Positions 48,612-57,550 of a DNA stretch of 64,000 nucleotides are shown here, piece by piece. Under the pieces are notes generated by a model. The model was not told the DNA's origin and made no database searches. It was given only the letters and a program-made list of their open reading frames with translations. Origin of the DNA: Paraburkholderia sp. HP33-1 (lineage in GTDB: Bacteria; Pseudomonadota; Gammaproteobacteria; Burkholderiales; Burkholderiaceae). Where the stretch lies: contig NZ_JAJEJR010000001.1 of the NCBI RefSeq assembly GCF_021390595.1, positions 1,054,001-1,118,000 of the forward strand, written 5' to 3'. The translations under genes were made by a program, and so were the position numbers. Each line of letters starts with the position of its first letter. Positions within the stretch are counted from its first letter, which is position 1.

Positions 48612-48857
48612 ATGGTTCGAGGAAGGCACGCGAAGAAAGAGATCGAGACCGCATTGACGTACGCGGAGCAGCACGGCTGGCGCGTTCAGGACGGAGAAAA
48701 AGGTCATGCTTGGGGAAAAATCTATTGCCCGTACAAGGACAGCGAGTGCCGTTGCGGGGAGTTCTGTATATCGAGCGTCTGGAGTACGCCAAAGAACTCC
48801 GGCAATCACGCCAGACACTTGCGGCGCATCGTCGACAACTGCACGACTCGACGTTAG
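48612..48857 (+). CDS. small Cys-rich HicA-like protein, candidate toxin
   Basis: An 81-residue basic protein of unknown function. Its outline resembles the HicA mRNA interferase fold: a first helix (AKKEIETALTYAEQHGW), a strand with Gly31-His32 (EKGHAWGKIYC) where HicA has its catalytic Gly-Ser-His, and a C-terminal STPKNSGNHARHLRRIVDNC that mirrors the HicA PxHxxKELKxGTLRxIL end. It differs by four closely spaced cysteines, Cys39, 46, 48 and 52 (CPYKDSECRCGEFC), which look like a metal site. The GGAGG site decides the start at 48612 rather than 48573. It is followed 63 bp later by an HTH gene and preceded by a palindromic operator. Confidence 0.7.
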   Translation: MVRGRHAKKEIETALTYAEQHGWRVQDGEKGHAWGKIYCPYKDSECRCGEFCISSVWSTPKNSGNHARHLRRIVDNCTTRR

Positions 48858-48920
48858 TCGGTTCGTAGGTATTGAACAGCAATCGCGATAACCTGGGCTA
48901 AACAAAGACAGGAGTAACGT

Positions 48921-49445
48921 ATGGAATATGTGTTCACGTTGAAATATCGCCTCGCGGCGGAAGATTGCGATGCGGACGCAATCGTCGAACGGTTGGGGGA
49001 AATGGGGTGCGACGACGCCACAGTTGGCGTCGGGCAACCGGGTCGTCTCGGGCTGCTTTTCACGCGTGAAGGCACGAGCGCATTCGAGGCTGTCGCCAGC
49101 GCGCTCAAGGACGTGAAACGCGCGGTGCCGTCCGCGCGGCTGGTGGAGGCGGGACCTGACTTCGTGGGCCTGAGCGACGTGGCCGAGGTGGCCGGTGTGT
49201 CGCGGCAAAACATGCGCAAGCTGATGCTGAACCACCCCATCGACTTCCCGCCGCCGGTCCACGAAGGCAGTGCGTCGGTGTGGCATCTGGCGGACGTGCT
49301 CGAATGGCTGACCGCGCGCGGCGGGTACGCCATCAAGACCGATGTGGCGGACATGGCGAAACTGGCAAAACAGATCAATCTGACGAAGGAGGCCCGCCAG
49401 ATTGAACCACGTGTGAGCCGTCAACTCGGAGATCTCGTGGCGTAG
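48921..49445 (+). CDS. helix-turn-helix protein, candidate antitoxin/autorepressor
   Basis: A 174-residue protein, first residues MEYVFTLKYRLAAEDCDADAI, with an alpha/beta N-terminal domain (about 1-75) of unknown type. A predicted helix-turn-helix follows at about 83-133 (GLSDVAEVAGVSRQNMRKLM, then VWHLADVLEWL as in AlpA/MerR-like DNA-binding domains), and then a helical C-terminus. An AGGAGTAACGT ribosome site precedes ATG 48921. As partner of the small HicA-like protein, under an operator of nested palindromes, it is the likely repressor of the cassette and the possible antitoxin. I cannot assign it to a named antitoxin family. Confidence 0.75.
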   Translation: MEYVFTLKYRLAAEDCDADAIVERLGEMGCDDATVGVGQPGRLGLLFTREGTSAFEAVASALKDVKRAVPSARLVEAGPDFVGLSDVAEVAGVSRQNMRKLMLNHPIDFPPPVHEGSASVWHLADVLEWLTARGGYAIKTDVADMAKLAKQINLTKEARQIEPRVSRQLGDLVA

Positions 49446-49613
49446 CAGGGGTCCGGAAGCGGGCGGGAGAACGCGGAGCAAGCGTGGTGCCGCATACGCG
49501 CCGGGACGCCTTCGGCAGCACCTGCCGTAAAGCGTTAAAATCGCCCACCCGCGTCAGATTCCCGTACAGCATCTGGCGACTGCGCGTCGGCTCTACAGTT
49601 TTACGAACGACCG

Positions 49614-49641
49614 TTCACAAATTTTCATTTTGCGCTAAACT
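49614..49641 (+). promoter_or_regulatory. promoter of the DUF1178 gene
   Basis: TTCACA (49614-49619) and TAAACT (49636-49641) are 16 bp apart, leaving a leader of about 16 nt. No convincing SD precedes ATG 49664. The preceding 49446-49613 has no gene. Confidence 0.45.
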
Positions 49642-49663
49642 GGCACGCAAGCCCTGATTCCAC

Positions 49664-50089
49664 ATGAAGGTCCTCGATTTACAGTGTCCGCATGGCCATC
49701 GGTTCGAAGGCTGGTTCGCTTCGGCTGATGACTTCGAGTCGCAGCAGTCCCGCAAGCTCGTCGAATGTCCGATCTGCGGCGCGACCGAGGTCAGCCGCTT
49801 GCCGTCGGCGCCGCGTCTGAATCTGTCGGGCGCGGCCGACTCGAAGGTGCCGGCGGCCGTGGAGCAAATGCAGGCGCAGATGATGCGAGCGCTGCGCGAG
49901 GTACTGGAGAAGACTGAGAACGTGGGCGACCGCTTCGCCGAGGAAGCGCGGCGCATTCACTACAACGAAGCGCCCGCGCGCAGCATTCGCGGTGTCACGA
50001 CGCCGGAGGATGCGCGTGCTTTGGTCGAGGAAGGCATTGAAGTGATGCCGCTGCCGGTCCCGGCTGCGCTGAAGGAACCGCTGCAATAG
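49664..50089 (+). CDS. DUF1178 family protein
   Basis: A 141-residue protein with the DUF1178 signature: MKVLDLQCPHGHRFEGWFASADDFESQ and LVECPICGATEVSRLPSAPRLN. The Cys8-x2-His/Cys and CPIC pairs make a zinc-ribbon-like site. A glutamine-rich helix follows, then the conserved EARRIHYNEAPARSIRGVTTPEDARALVEEGIEVMPLP. Cytoplasmic, function unknown. In relatives it usually follows the Nudix gene; here the two are separated by the HicA-like/HTH cassette. Confidence 0.9.
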   Translation: MKVLDLQCPHGHRFEGWFASADDFESQQSRKLVECPICGATEVSRLPSAPRLNLSGAADSKVPAAVEQMQAQMMRALREVLEKTENVGDRFAEEARRIHYNEAPARSIRGVTTPEDARALVEEGIEVMPLPVPAALKEPLQ

Positions 50090-50137
50090 CGCAGTGGCTC
50101 CAGGCAGCCGGATCGTGGCGGCCAGGAGACACTACGC

Positions 50138-51334
50138 ATGAATCTGGACTATTCCCCCGCTGAAGACGCGTTCCGCGCCGACATCCGCGCCTGGCTCGAA
50201 GCGAATCTGCCTCGCGAGCTGAGCGACAAGGTTCTTAATCACAAACGTCTTTCCCGCGAAGACTTCGCAAGCTGGCACAGGCTGCTCGGCACGCGAGGCT
50301 GGTCGGCGGTCGCGTGGCCGCGCGAATACGGCGGCCCAGGCTGGGACGCGACGCAACGGCATATCTGGGAAGAGGAGTGCGCGCGTATCGGCGCGCCTTC
50401 CGTGCTGCCTTTTGGTGTGTCGATGGTCGCGCCGGTACTGATGAAGTACGGTAACGAGGCGCAAAAGCGCCACTATCTGCCGCGTATTCTCGATGGCACG
50501 GACTGGTGGTGCCAGGGCTATTCGGAGCCGGGCTCGGGCTCCGACCTTGCGTCGCTGCGCACTCGCGCCGAGCGCGTCGGTGATCACTACGTGGTCAATG
50601 GTCAGAAAACCTGGACCACGCTCGGCCAGCATGCCGACATGATGTTCTGCCTCGTGCGCACCGACAGCGGTGCCAAAAAGCAGGAGGGCATCTCGTTCCT
50701 GCTGATTGACATGAAAACACCCGGCATCACGGTGCGGCCGATCATCACGCTCGACGAAGATCACGAAGTCAACGAAGTGTTCTTCGAAGACGTGAAAGTA
50801 CCCGTCGACAATCTGGTCGGCGAAGAAAATCGCGGCTGGACGTATGCGAAATACCTGCTCGGGCACGAGCGTACCGGCATTGCGCGAGTCGGCGCGTCAA
50901 AGCGCGAGCTGGCCTTTCTTAAGCGAGTCTCGCTGAATCAGAAAAAGAAGGGCAAGCCGCTGCTGCACGATCCGGTGTTTGCCGCAAAGGTCGCGAGTCT
51001 CGAGATCGAGTTGATGGCGCTCGAAGTCACCGTGCAACGCGTGGTGGCCAACGAGGCGGGCGGCCGCGGTCCGGGCCCGGAAGCATCGATGCTGAAGATC
51101 AAGGGTACGGAAGTCCAGCAGGGGCTGACCGAGTTGATGTTCGAAGCCATCGGTCCGCTCGCCGCACCGTTCGACGTGCCCTTCCTGGAAGGCGAACGCG
51201 AGCATTGTCTCGCTGGTGACGACGATGCAGCGCCGCTCGCCGCGTACTACTTCAACTTCCGCAAGACGTCGATTTACGGCGGCTCGAACGAAATTCAAAA
51301 GAACATCATCGCGCAGATGATTCTCGGACTTTGA
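50138..51334 (+). CDS. acyl-CoA dehydrogenase, PimC-like large subunit
   Basis: A 398-residue FAD enzyme of the acyl-CoA dehydrogenase fold. Sites include the FAD/substrate stretch WCQGYSEPGSGSDLASLRTRAER (about 127-149), VNGQKTWTTLGQHADM, and the C-terminal FRKTSIYGGSNEIQKNIIAQMILGL. It closely follows the pimeloyl-CoA dehydrogenase large-subunit pattern, and a small-subunit partner follows 10 bp downstream, so a heteromer is likely. The substrate (dicarboxylyl- or other acyl-CoA) is not determinable. It starts a plus-strand unit of four fatty-acid-type genes. Confidence 0.88.
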   Translation: MNLDYSPAEDAFRADIRAWLEANLPRELSDKVLNHKRLSREDFASWHRLLGTRGWSAVAWPREYGGPGWDATQRHIWEEECARIGAPSVLPFGVSMVAPVLMKYGNEAQKRHYLPRILDGTDWWCQGYSEPGSGSDLASLRTRAERVGDHYVVNGQKTWTTLGQHADMMFCLVRTDSGAKKQEGISFLLIDMKTPGITVRPIITLDEDHEVNEVFFEDVKVPVDNLVGEENRGWTYAKYLLGHERTGIARVGASKRELAFLKRVSLNQKKKGKPLLHDPVFAAKVASLEIELMALEVTVQRVVANEAGGRGPGPEASMLKIKGTEVQQGLTELMFEAIGPLAAPFDVPFLEGEREHCLAGDDDAAPLAAYYFNFRKTSIYGGSNEIQKNIIAQMILGL

Positions 51335-51344
51335 GGAGCGGCGC

Positions 51345-52472
51345 ATGGACTTCACTTTCAACGACGAACAACAACAATTTGCCGATGCGTTGCGTCGCTA
51401 TCTCGAGAAGAGCTACTGCTTCGAAGCGCGCCAGGAGATCGTGCGCTCGGCGCAGGGCGTATCGGCTTCACACTGGGCCGCGTTCGCCGAGCTGGGGCTG
51501 ACCGCGTTGCCGGTGCCCGAAGCGCAGGGCGGCTTCAACGGCGGTCCCATCGACATGCTCGTGGTCATGCAGGAACTCGGTCGCGCGCTCGTCGTCGAGC
51601 CGTATTGGGCGACCGCGGTCGGCATCGAAGCGCTGCGCATTGCCGGCACCGATGACGGCGAAGACGCCGCGTTGCTCGAACGGACGGCCCAGGGCGGATG
51701 CAAACTGGCCGTGGCGTTTCACGAGCCGCACGCGCGCTACGATCTGTTCGAGGTCGCGACGACCGCGAGCGGGCAGGGCGCGCAGCACATGCTGAGCGGC
51801 ACGAAATCGGTCATGCTGCACGGCGCACAGGCGGACCACTGGATCGTGCCGGCGCGCCTCGATGGCGAAATCGCGCTTTTCGTCGTCGCGCGAAACGCGT
51901 CCGGAGTCAAGGTCACCGAGTACCGCACGATCGACGGCCAACGCGCCGCCACGCTCGAATTCAGCAGCACGCCCGCGCGCCGGCTCGCCGGCAAACATGC
52001 GGGTGCGGCGGGCCTCGAGCAGATCGCCGACTACGGCACGCTGCTGCTGTGCGCGGAAGCGCTCGGCGCGCTCGACGCGCTCAATCACGCCACCGTCGAG
52101 TACACGAAAACGCGCCAGCAGTTCGGCCAGCCGATCGCACGTTTCCAGGCATTGCAGCACCGCATGGTCGAGATGCTGATTCACGCGGAGCAGGCGCGTT
52201 CGATCACGTATCTGGCTGCGATGCGCTACGCGAGTGAAGACGCGAACGAGCGGCGTCGCGCAATTTCCGCGGCCAAAGTTCGGGTCGGGCAGGCCGCGCG
52301 TTTCGTCGGTCAACAGGCGGTGCAGCTGCACGGCGGCATGGGCGTCACGAACGAAGTGGCGGCCGCGCATCTGTTCAAGCGTCTGGCGATCATCGAGACC
52401 ACGCTCGGCGACGTCGATCATCATCTCGCGCGGTTTGCCACGCTACCCGGATTTGCCGTCGCCGAAGACTGA
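51345..52472 (+). CDS. acyl-CoA dehydrogenase, PimD-like small subunit
   Basis: A 375-residue acyl-CoA dehydrogenase-fold protein starting MDFTFNDEQQQFADALRRYLEK. The FAD-binding middle domain is less conserved than in its partner, as usual for the PimD side. The C-terminal domain has QFGQPIARFQALQHRMVEM and QLHGGMGVTNEVAAAHLFKRLAIIETTLGD. It is translated 10 bp after the PimC-like gene and likely forms a heteromer with it. MaoC genes follow. Confidence 0.88.
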   Translation: MDFTFNDEQQQFADALRRYLEKSYCFEARQEIVRSAQGVSASHWAAFAELGLTALPVPEAQGGFNGGPIDMLVVMQELGRALVVEPYWATAVGIEALRIAGTDDGEDAALLERTAQGGCKLAVAFHEPHARYDLFEVATTASGQGAQHMLSGTKSVMLHGAQADHWIVPARLDGEIALFVVARNASGVKVTEYRTIDGQRAATLEFSSTPARRLAGKHAGAAGLEQIADYGTLLLCAEALGALDALNHATVEYTKTRQQFGQPIARFQALQHRMVEMLIHAEQARSITYLAAMRYASEDANERRRAISAAKVRVGQAARFVGQQAVQLHGGMGVTNEVAAAHLFKRLAIIETTLGDVDHHLARFATLPGFAVAED

Positions 52473-52505
52473 TCGGCCGCTTCAAGCGAACAAAGGAGTT
52501 GCACG

Positions 52506-52964
52506 ATGAAATTCAGTTTCGAAGACATGGAAGTGGGCACGAGCCGTGAAATCGGCAAGCACACATTCACGCGCGAGGAGATTGTTGGGTTCGCGCAGAA
52601 GTTCGATCCGCAGCCGTTTCATCTCGACGAAGCTGCCGGGGCCGAATCGCCGTTCCGTGGCCTCGTCGCGAGCGGTTGGCACACGTGCTCGGTCATGATG
52701 GGCATGCTCGTGCGCAATCTATTGGCGGATTCGACGTCGATGGGTTCGCCCGGTGTCGACGAGATCCGCTGGCTAAAGCCCGTACGAGTTGGCGACACGA
52801 TCACGATGATGAACGTCGTCGTCGACAAGCGCGTGTCGCAGAGCAAGCCCGATCGAGGCATCGTGTCGACACGCTGGGAGGGCATCAATCAGCATGGCGA
52901 AACGGTGATCACGGTGAACTCGAAGGGCATGTTCGGTCTGCGCGAACCTGGAGTCGCGGCATGA
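52506..52964 (+). CDS. MaoC family dehydratase (first)
   Basis: A 152-residue hot-dog-fold (R)-specific enoyl-CoA hydratase type protein. The catalytic Asp-x4-His pair is in KFDPQPFHLDEAAGAESPFRGLVASGWHT, followed by DEIRWLKPVRVGDTI. A GGAGTT site precedes ATG 52506. Its stop overlaps the second MaoC gene (ATGA, 52961-52964), so the two are coupled. It hydrates the enoyl-CoA made by the upstream dehydrogenases, by inference. Confidence 0.9.
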   Translation: MKFSFEDMEVGTSREIGKHTFTREEIVGFAQKFDPQPFHLDEAAGAESPFRGLVASGWHTCSVMMGMLVRNLLADSTSMGSPGVDEIRWLKPVRVGDTITMMNVVVDKRVSQSKPDRGIVSTRWEGINQHGETVITVNSKGMFGLREPGVAA

Positions 52965-53437
52965 CATCGAATGCGACGACAATCGTCGCGTTCGACAATG
53001 CCGAAGCCTTGCGCGCGCTCATCGGCGCGGAGCCGCTCGTCAGCGAATGGCTAAGCGTCGATCAGGACCGGGTCAACCGTTTCGCCGAGGCGACCGGCGA
53101 TCATCAATGGATTCACGTCGATCCCGAGCGGGCCAAACGTGAATCGCCCTTTGGCGGGCCGATCGCGCATGGATTCCTGACGCTGTCGCTGATTCCGGCT
53201 TTGCTCGGCGAAACGGTGAGAATCGAGCAGCGCATGGGTGTCAACTACGGCTTGAATCGGGTGCGCTTCATCTCGCCGGTGCTGGTCGGTTCGTCGTTGC
53301 GCGGGAAGTTCGCGGTGGAATCGGTGACCGACGTGGAGAATGGCGGCGTGCAACTCGCATGGAACGTGACGCTCGAGCGTCAGGGCAGCGAGCGGCCGGT
53401 GTGCGTTGCGGAGTTCATCACGCGGCATTACTTCTAG
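52961..53437 (+). CDS. MaoC family dehydratase (second)
   Basis: A 158-residue hot-dog-fold hydratase of the NodN/MaoC type. The catalytic motif is FAEATGDHQWIHVDPERAKRESPFGGPIAHGFLTLSL, and RMGVNYGLNRVRFISPVLVGS follows. It is coupled to the first MaoC by a 4-bp overlap. Two tandem MaoC genes may act as a heterodimer or on different chain types. A convergent terminator follows at 53462. Confidence 0.92.
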   Translation: MTSNATTIVAFDNAEALRALIGAEPLVSEWLSVDQDRVNRFAEATGDHQWIHVDPERAKRESPFGGPIAHGFLTLSLIPALLGETVRIEQRMGVNYGLNRVRFISPVLVGSSLRGKFAVESVTDVENGGVQLAWNVTLERQGSERPVCVAEFITRHYF

Positions 53438-53461
53438 CGTTTGCCCTTCGCAGATGAAATG

Positions 53462-53500
53462 AAAAAAGCGCGAACCGGCATGCCTGCCGCTCGCGCTTTT
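53462..53500. terminator. bidirectional terminator between convergent operons
   Basis: AAAAGCGCGA and TCGCGCTTTT form a perfect 10-bp stem around an inner CGGCA/TGCCG hairpin, with A and T tracts on either side. It lies between the second MaoC gene (plus) and the GST gene (minus). Confidence 0.9.
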
Positions 53501-53538
53501 CTGTTTGTGTCGAGCCGTGTTTGCGAGACGGCCTTGAA

Positions 53539-54240
53539 TCAGTGTTTCGCGTACTGCGTCGCGCCAAACAGGATCTCTTTCGCCTTGTCGTCCATCAGCG
53601 GCACGCGCGCGGACGCGAGCACGTCGACGCCGCGCACCACCGCCGGCCGTGCGGCGATCTCTTCATGCCAGCGCTTCACGTTCGGCAACGCATCGAGGTC
53701 GATGCCCTGGTTTTGCCACGAGCGCGTCCACGGAAACGCGGCGATGTCCGCGATCGTATAGTCGTTTCCCGCGAGGTAACGCGTCTTGCCGAGTTGCGTG
53801 TCCATCACGCCATACAGACGCCGCGCTTCGTTGCTGTAGCGATTGACCGCGTATTCGATCTGCTCGGGCGCATACACGCGGAAGTGATGCGTTTGCCCGA
53901 GCATCGGACCGAGGCCGCCCATCTGGAACATCAGCCATTGCAGCACCCTATAGCGCGCGGCCGGATCCGACGGTAGAAACTTGCCGGTTTTCTCGGCGAG
54001 ATAAATCAGGATCGCACCCGATTCGAACAGCGCGAACGGCCGGCCATCGGCGCCTTTCGGACCTTCAGAATCGACGATCGCGGGAATCTTGTTGTTGGGA
54101 CTGATGGCGAGAAATTCGGGTTTGAACTGGTCGCCTGCACCGATGTTCACGCCATGCACGGTGTAGGGCAGGCCCGTCTCCTCGAGCATGATGTGAATCT
54201 TGTGGCCGTTCGGGGTCGCCCAGCTATAGACGTCGATCAT
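53539..54240 (-). CDS. glutathione S-transferase, Nu-class (YfcG/YghU-like)
   Basis: A 233-residue GST starting MIDVYSWATPNGHKIHIMLEETGLPY. TPNG is the glutathione-contact motif of Nu-class enzymes, which bind two glutathiones or glutathione disulfide and act as disulfide-bond reductases. NNKIPAIVDSEGP and FESGAILIYLAEKTG complete the thioredoxin-like N-domain; the helical C-domain contains GNDYTIADIAAFPW. AAGGAG precedes ATG 54240. It is the most distal gene of the minus-strand acyl-CoA cluster, 126 bp after the dehydrogenase, so co-transcription is less certain. Confidence 0.92.
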   Translation of the reverse strand: MIDVYSWATPNGHKIHIMLEETGLPYTVHGVNIGAGDQFKPEFLAISPNNKIPAIVDSEGPKGADGRPFALFESGAILIYLAEKTGKFLPSDPAARYRVLQWLMFQMGGLGPMLGQTHHFRVYAPEQIEYAVNRYSNEARRLYGVMDTQLGKTRYLAGNDYTIADIAAFPWTRSWQNQGIDLDALPNVKRWHEEIAARPAVVRGVDVLASARVPLMDDKAKEILFGATQYAKH

Positions 54241-54366
54241 CCTGGCTCCTTGTTCGTCAAAGCGGCGCCGCAATGAGGGCGCCGCCGTTGCCGAAAATTA
54301 GAGCATAGATCGCGCGATGCTGCTTGCGGTGGCGTGAGCCGCCGGGCTCGCGTCGAGCCGAAACAC

Positions 54367-55626
54367 TCAAACGCGCGTGACCGGCATTTCCACGCGAGCC
54401 GCGGCGCCCGCATCCATATGACGCGCGAGCTCGAGCTTGGCGATCGCATTGCGGTGCACTTCGTCGGGACCGTCGGCGAAACGCAGCGTGCGCGCCGACG
54501 CATACGCATACGCGAGCGGGAAATCGTCGCTGACGCCGCCGCCGCCATGCGCCTGAATCGCCCAGTCGATCACCTGACACGCCATGTTCGGCGCGACCAC
54601 CTTGATCATCGCGATCTCGCCGCGCGCGCCCTTGTTGCCGACGGTGTCCATCATGTAGGCGGTCTTCAGCGTGAGCAGACGCGCCTGTTCGATCATGCAG
54701 CGCGCCTCGGCGAGACGCTCCTGCGTGACGCCCTGCGCTGCAACCGGCTTGCCGAACGCGACCCGTTGCAGCGAGCGCTTCGCCATCAGTTCGAGCGCGC
54801 GTTCGGCGAGACCGATCAGGCGCATGCAGTGATGAATGCGCCCCGGGCCGAGACGGCCTTGTGCGATCTCGAAGCCGCGGCCTTCACCGAGCAACATGTT
54901 GGTGGCGGGCACTCGCACGTTCTCGAGCGTGATCTCCATATGGCCGTGCGGCGCGTCGTCGTAACCGAACACCGTGAGCGGGCGGTGCACGGTGATGCCG
55001 GCGGCGTCGGCGGGCACGAGGATCATCGACTGTTGCTGATGGCGCGGCGCGTCCGGATCGGTCTTGCCCATCACGATATAGACCTTGCAACGCGGATCGC
55101 CCGCGCCCGATGACCACCACTTGTGACCGTTGATCACGTAGTGGTCGCCATCGCGCACGATGCTGGTCTGGATATTGGTCGCATCCGACGACGCCACCTC
55201 CGGCTCCGTCATCAGAAACGCCGAACGGATCTGTCCCTGCAGCAGCGGTTCGAGCCACTCGCGCTTGTTGTCTTCGGTGCCGTAGCGCTCGATCGTCTCC
55301 ATGTTGCCGGTATCCGGCGCGTTGCAGTTGAACACTTCCGGGGCCCAGGGCACGCGGCCCATGATCTCGCACAGCGGCGCGTATTCGAGATTCGTCAGGC
55401 CGGCGCCGCGCTCCGATTGCGGCAGGAACAGATTCCACAGGCCGGCGTCGCGCGCCTTCTGCTTGAGTTGCTCGATCAGTTCGGTCGGCACCCACGCGTT
55501 GCCGTTCTGGCGATTGCGCGCGATCTCGGCATAGAACGCCTGTTCGTTCGGATAAATGTGCTCGTCGAAAAAGGCGAGCAGTTTTTCGCGCAACGCCTGG
55601 ACCTTCGGGGTGTAATCGAAATTCAT
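54367..55626 (-). CDS. acyl-CoA dehydrogenase, ACAD10/11-like
   Basis: A 419-residue acyl-CoA dehydrogenase. FAD and substrate regions are [25 protein letters not shown] (about 155-180) and [25 protein letters not shown]; the C-terminal part has [30 protein letters not shown]. The [14 protein letters not shown] form and the HKWWSSG loop are typical of the ACAD10/ACAD11 subgroup. GAGG precedes ATG 55626. It follows an APH-type kinase gene by 59 bp, which matches the two-part architecture of ACAD10/11, where a kinase domain phosphorylates a 4-hydroxyacyl-CoA and the dehydrogenase domain removes the phosphate. Confidence 0.88.
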   Translation of the reverse strand: MNFDYTPKVQALREKLLAFFDEHIYPNEQAFYAEIARNRQNGNAWVPTELIEQLKQKARDAGLWNLFLPQSERGAGLTNLEYAPLCEIMGRVPWAPEVFNCNAPDTGNMETIERYGTEDNKREWLEPLLQGQIRSAFLMTEPEVASSDATNIQTSIVRDGDHYVINGHKWWSSGAGDPRCKVYIVMGKTDPDAPRHQQQSMILVPADAAGITVHRPLTVFGYDDAPHGHMEITLENVRVPATNMLLGEGRGFEIAQGRLGPGRIHHCMRLIGLAERALELMAKRSLQRVAFGKPVAAQGVTQERLAEARCMIEQARLLTLKTAYMMDTVGNKGARGEIAMIKVVAPNMACQVIDWAIQAHGGGGVSDDFPLAYAYASARTLRFADGPDEVHRNAIAKLELARHMDAGAAARVEMPVTRV

Positions 55627-55685
55627 CTGAGACCTCGCGGATAACGGACTGCGAATGAGGGGGCGCAGGGCGCGCGCCGTTGCGT

Positions 55686-56792
55686 CTAGAGGGCCTTCTG
55701 CGCGTAACGCCAGGCCAGTTCGGCCATCGGCTTCGCGCGTCGGCCGGCGTCGAGCGCCTGCGCGCTCGATGCGGTACCGTCGACGGCGCGCTTCATGATC
55801 CCTTGCAGGATCGCGGCGATGCGGAACATGTTGTACGCCAGGTAGAAATTCCAGTCGCCATGAATCTCGAAGCCGGTGCGTTGGCAATAACGCTCGACGT
55901 ACTGTGCTTCATCGGGAATTCCAAGCTCGGCCCAATCGAGTCCCGCGATGCCGCGGAACTGTGCCGGGTCGACATGCCACGCCATGCAGTGATACGCAAA
56001 ATCGGCGAGCGGATCGCCGAGCGTCGACAATTCCCAGTCGAGCACCGCGAGCACGCGCGGCTCGTTGCGATCGAAGATCAGATTGTCTAGCCGGTAGTCG
56101 CCATGCACGACAGAAGTACGGCCGCTCGTCTCCGCAGGCATATGCTGAGGCAGCCAATCGATCAGCCGATGCATCGCATCGATCGGCTCGGTCTCGGATG
56201 CCAGATACTGCTTGCTCCAGCGACCGATCTGGCGTGCGAAGTAATTGCCGGGCTTGCCGTAATCGACGAGGCCGGCGGCGGCGACGTCGACACTGTGCAA
56301 CGCCGCGATGACGCGATTCATTTCGTCGTAGATCGCCGCGCGCTCAGTGGGCGTCATGCCGGGCAGCGATTGATCCCACAGCACGCGGCCTTCCACGAAC
56401 TCCATCACGTAGAACGCGCGGCCGATCACGCTTTCGTCCTCGCACAGCGCGAGCATCTGCGCGACCGGCACCTCGGTGTCGGCGAGCGCGTGCATCACGC
56501 GATATTCGCGTTCGATCGCATGCGCGGACGGCAGCAGCTTCGCGGCGGGCCCGGGCTTCGCGCGCATCACGTACGAGCGCGACGGCGTGATCAGCTTGAA
56601 AGTGGGATTGGATTGTCCGCCCGCGAACTGCTCGAGCGTGAGCGGCCCCTCGAATCCGTCGACGTGCCCTGCCAGCCACGCGGCGAGCGCGTCGTTGTCG
56701 AAGCGTTGCCGCTCGTTGACCGGGCGGGTGCCCTCGAAAGCCGAATAGTCCTGGCCGGGTGCGGGTTCGCCGGTCTGCGTGGCATGCGCCAT
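55686..56792 (-). CDS. phosphotransferase family protein (APH fold, ACAD10/11 kinase-like)
   Basis: A 368-residue kinase of the aminoglycoside phosphotransferase fold. The ATP loop region is [26 protein letters not shown] (Lys/Arg in the second strand), the catalytic loop [14 protein letters not shown] (about 225-240, Asp), and the metal-binding [22 protein letters not shown]. Antibiotic resistance is unlikely: this subgroup accompanies acyl-CoA dehydrogenases and corresponds to the kinase half of ACAD10/11 and to LvaA of levulinate catabolism. It lies between the histidine phosphatase and the dehydrogenase in the same transcription unit. Confidence 0.88.
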   Translation of the reverse strand: MAHATQTGEPAPGQDYSAFEGTRPVNERQRFDNDALAAWLAGHVDGFEGPLTLEQFAGGQSNPTFKLITPSRSYVMRAKPGPAAKLLPSAHAIEREYRVMHALADTEVPVAQMLALCEDESVIGRAFYVMEFVEGRVLWDQSLPGMTPTERAAIYDEMNRVIAALHSVDVAAAGLVDYGKPGNYFARQIGRWSKQYLASETEPIDAMHRLIDWLPQHMPAETSGRTSVVHGDYRLDNLIFDRNEPRVLAVLDWELSTLGDPLADFAYHCMAWHVDPAQFRGIAGLDWAELGIPDEAQYVERYCQRTGFEIHGDWNFYLAYNMFRIAAILQGIMKRAVDGTASSAQALDAGRRAKPMAELAWRYAQKAL

Positions 56793-56812
56793 GTGTCTCC
56801 TCCAGTTCGGTG

Positions 56813-57529
56813 TCAGCTACGCTGGTATCGAATGAATTGCGCGTAGAGCATTTCCATCGTCGTGTTGCGGACGTCGCGATGCAACGGCGACGGCGGTGAA
56901 TAGTTGAGCATGCGCAGCACCCAGTCGCGCGGCGCGGTGCCGACATCGAGCGCATTGATGCAGCCGGTCGCCTGCGCCAGATGACCGAAGAACGTGCGGC
57001 CGCCGGCCGTCAGCGCGTGCGAGAGGATTGCCCGATTGACGCCGCCGTGCAGCACCAGCAAGACGGTGTCCCACGACGTGTCCTCGCGCAGCGCCGTGAC
57101 GGCCGGCAACACGCGATCAAACAGCTCGCCGATCGTTTCGCCGTCGAGAAAGCGCATGCTCTCCGGCACGATGCCGTCGAACACGCCGAGAAACGCCGCT
57201 TCGATGTCTTCCTGCGGAATGCTGCCGAGCCGGCCGCCCCGAATCTCCTGCCATGCGGGCTCGATCTCGGGTTCGATCTGCTGACCCGTTTCGGCAAGCA
57301 CGCGCCGCGCGGTTTCGATCGTGCGCGGCAAGCCGCTGACGATTACGCGATCAAAGCGCAGCTGCTGTTCGGCAAACACGCGGCCCGCCGCGCTCGCCTG
57401 CTCGCGGCCTTTCGCGTTCAGCGGCACGGTTTCGGGATCGATCGCACGGCCGGAGTCGTCGAAGTAGGTGACGTCGCCGTGACGCATCAGGAAAATGCGG
57501 CGACGTTTCGGCAGTTGGTAGTCGGGCAT
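56813..57529 (-). CDS. histidine phosphatase family protein
   Basis: A 238-residue phosphoglycerate-mutase-like enzyme. The catalytic RHG is at about residues 16-18 (RRIFLMRHGDVTYFD); a second arginine (VSGLPRTIETARRV), an acidic WQEIRGGRLG, and the second histidine (LLVLHGGVNRAIL) complete the site. Members are phosphatases or mutases with diverse substrates. Its place between acyl-CoA genes and an APH-type kinase is unusual and suggests a phosphorylated acyl or alcohol intermediate, an inference. Gaps of 20-21 bp on both sides. Confidence 0.9.
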   Translation of the reverse strand: MPDYQLPKRRRIFLMRHGDVTYFDDSGRAIDPETVPLNAKGREQASAAGRVFAEQQLRFDRVIVSGLPRTIETARRVLAETGQQIEPEIEPAWQEIRGGRLGSIPQEDIEAAFLGVFDGIVPESMRFLDGETIGELFDRVLPAVTALREDTSWDTVLLVLHGGVNRAILSHALTAGGRTFFGHLAQATGCINALDVGTAPRDWVLRMLNYSPPSPLHRDVRNTTMEMLYAQFIRYQRS

Positions 57530-57550
57530 GTCGGGCGGCTCTCCCGTCGC

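Noticed and set aside
55686..56792. APH-fold gene as aminoglycoside resistance
   Set aside because: Location in an acyl-CoA operon and the ACAD10/11-like motif set point to metabolic kinase activity.
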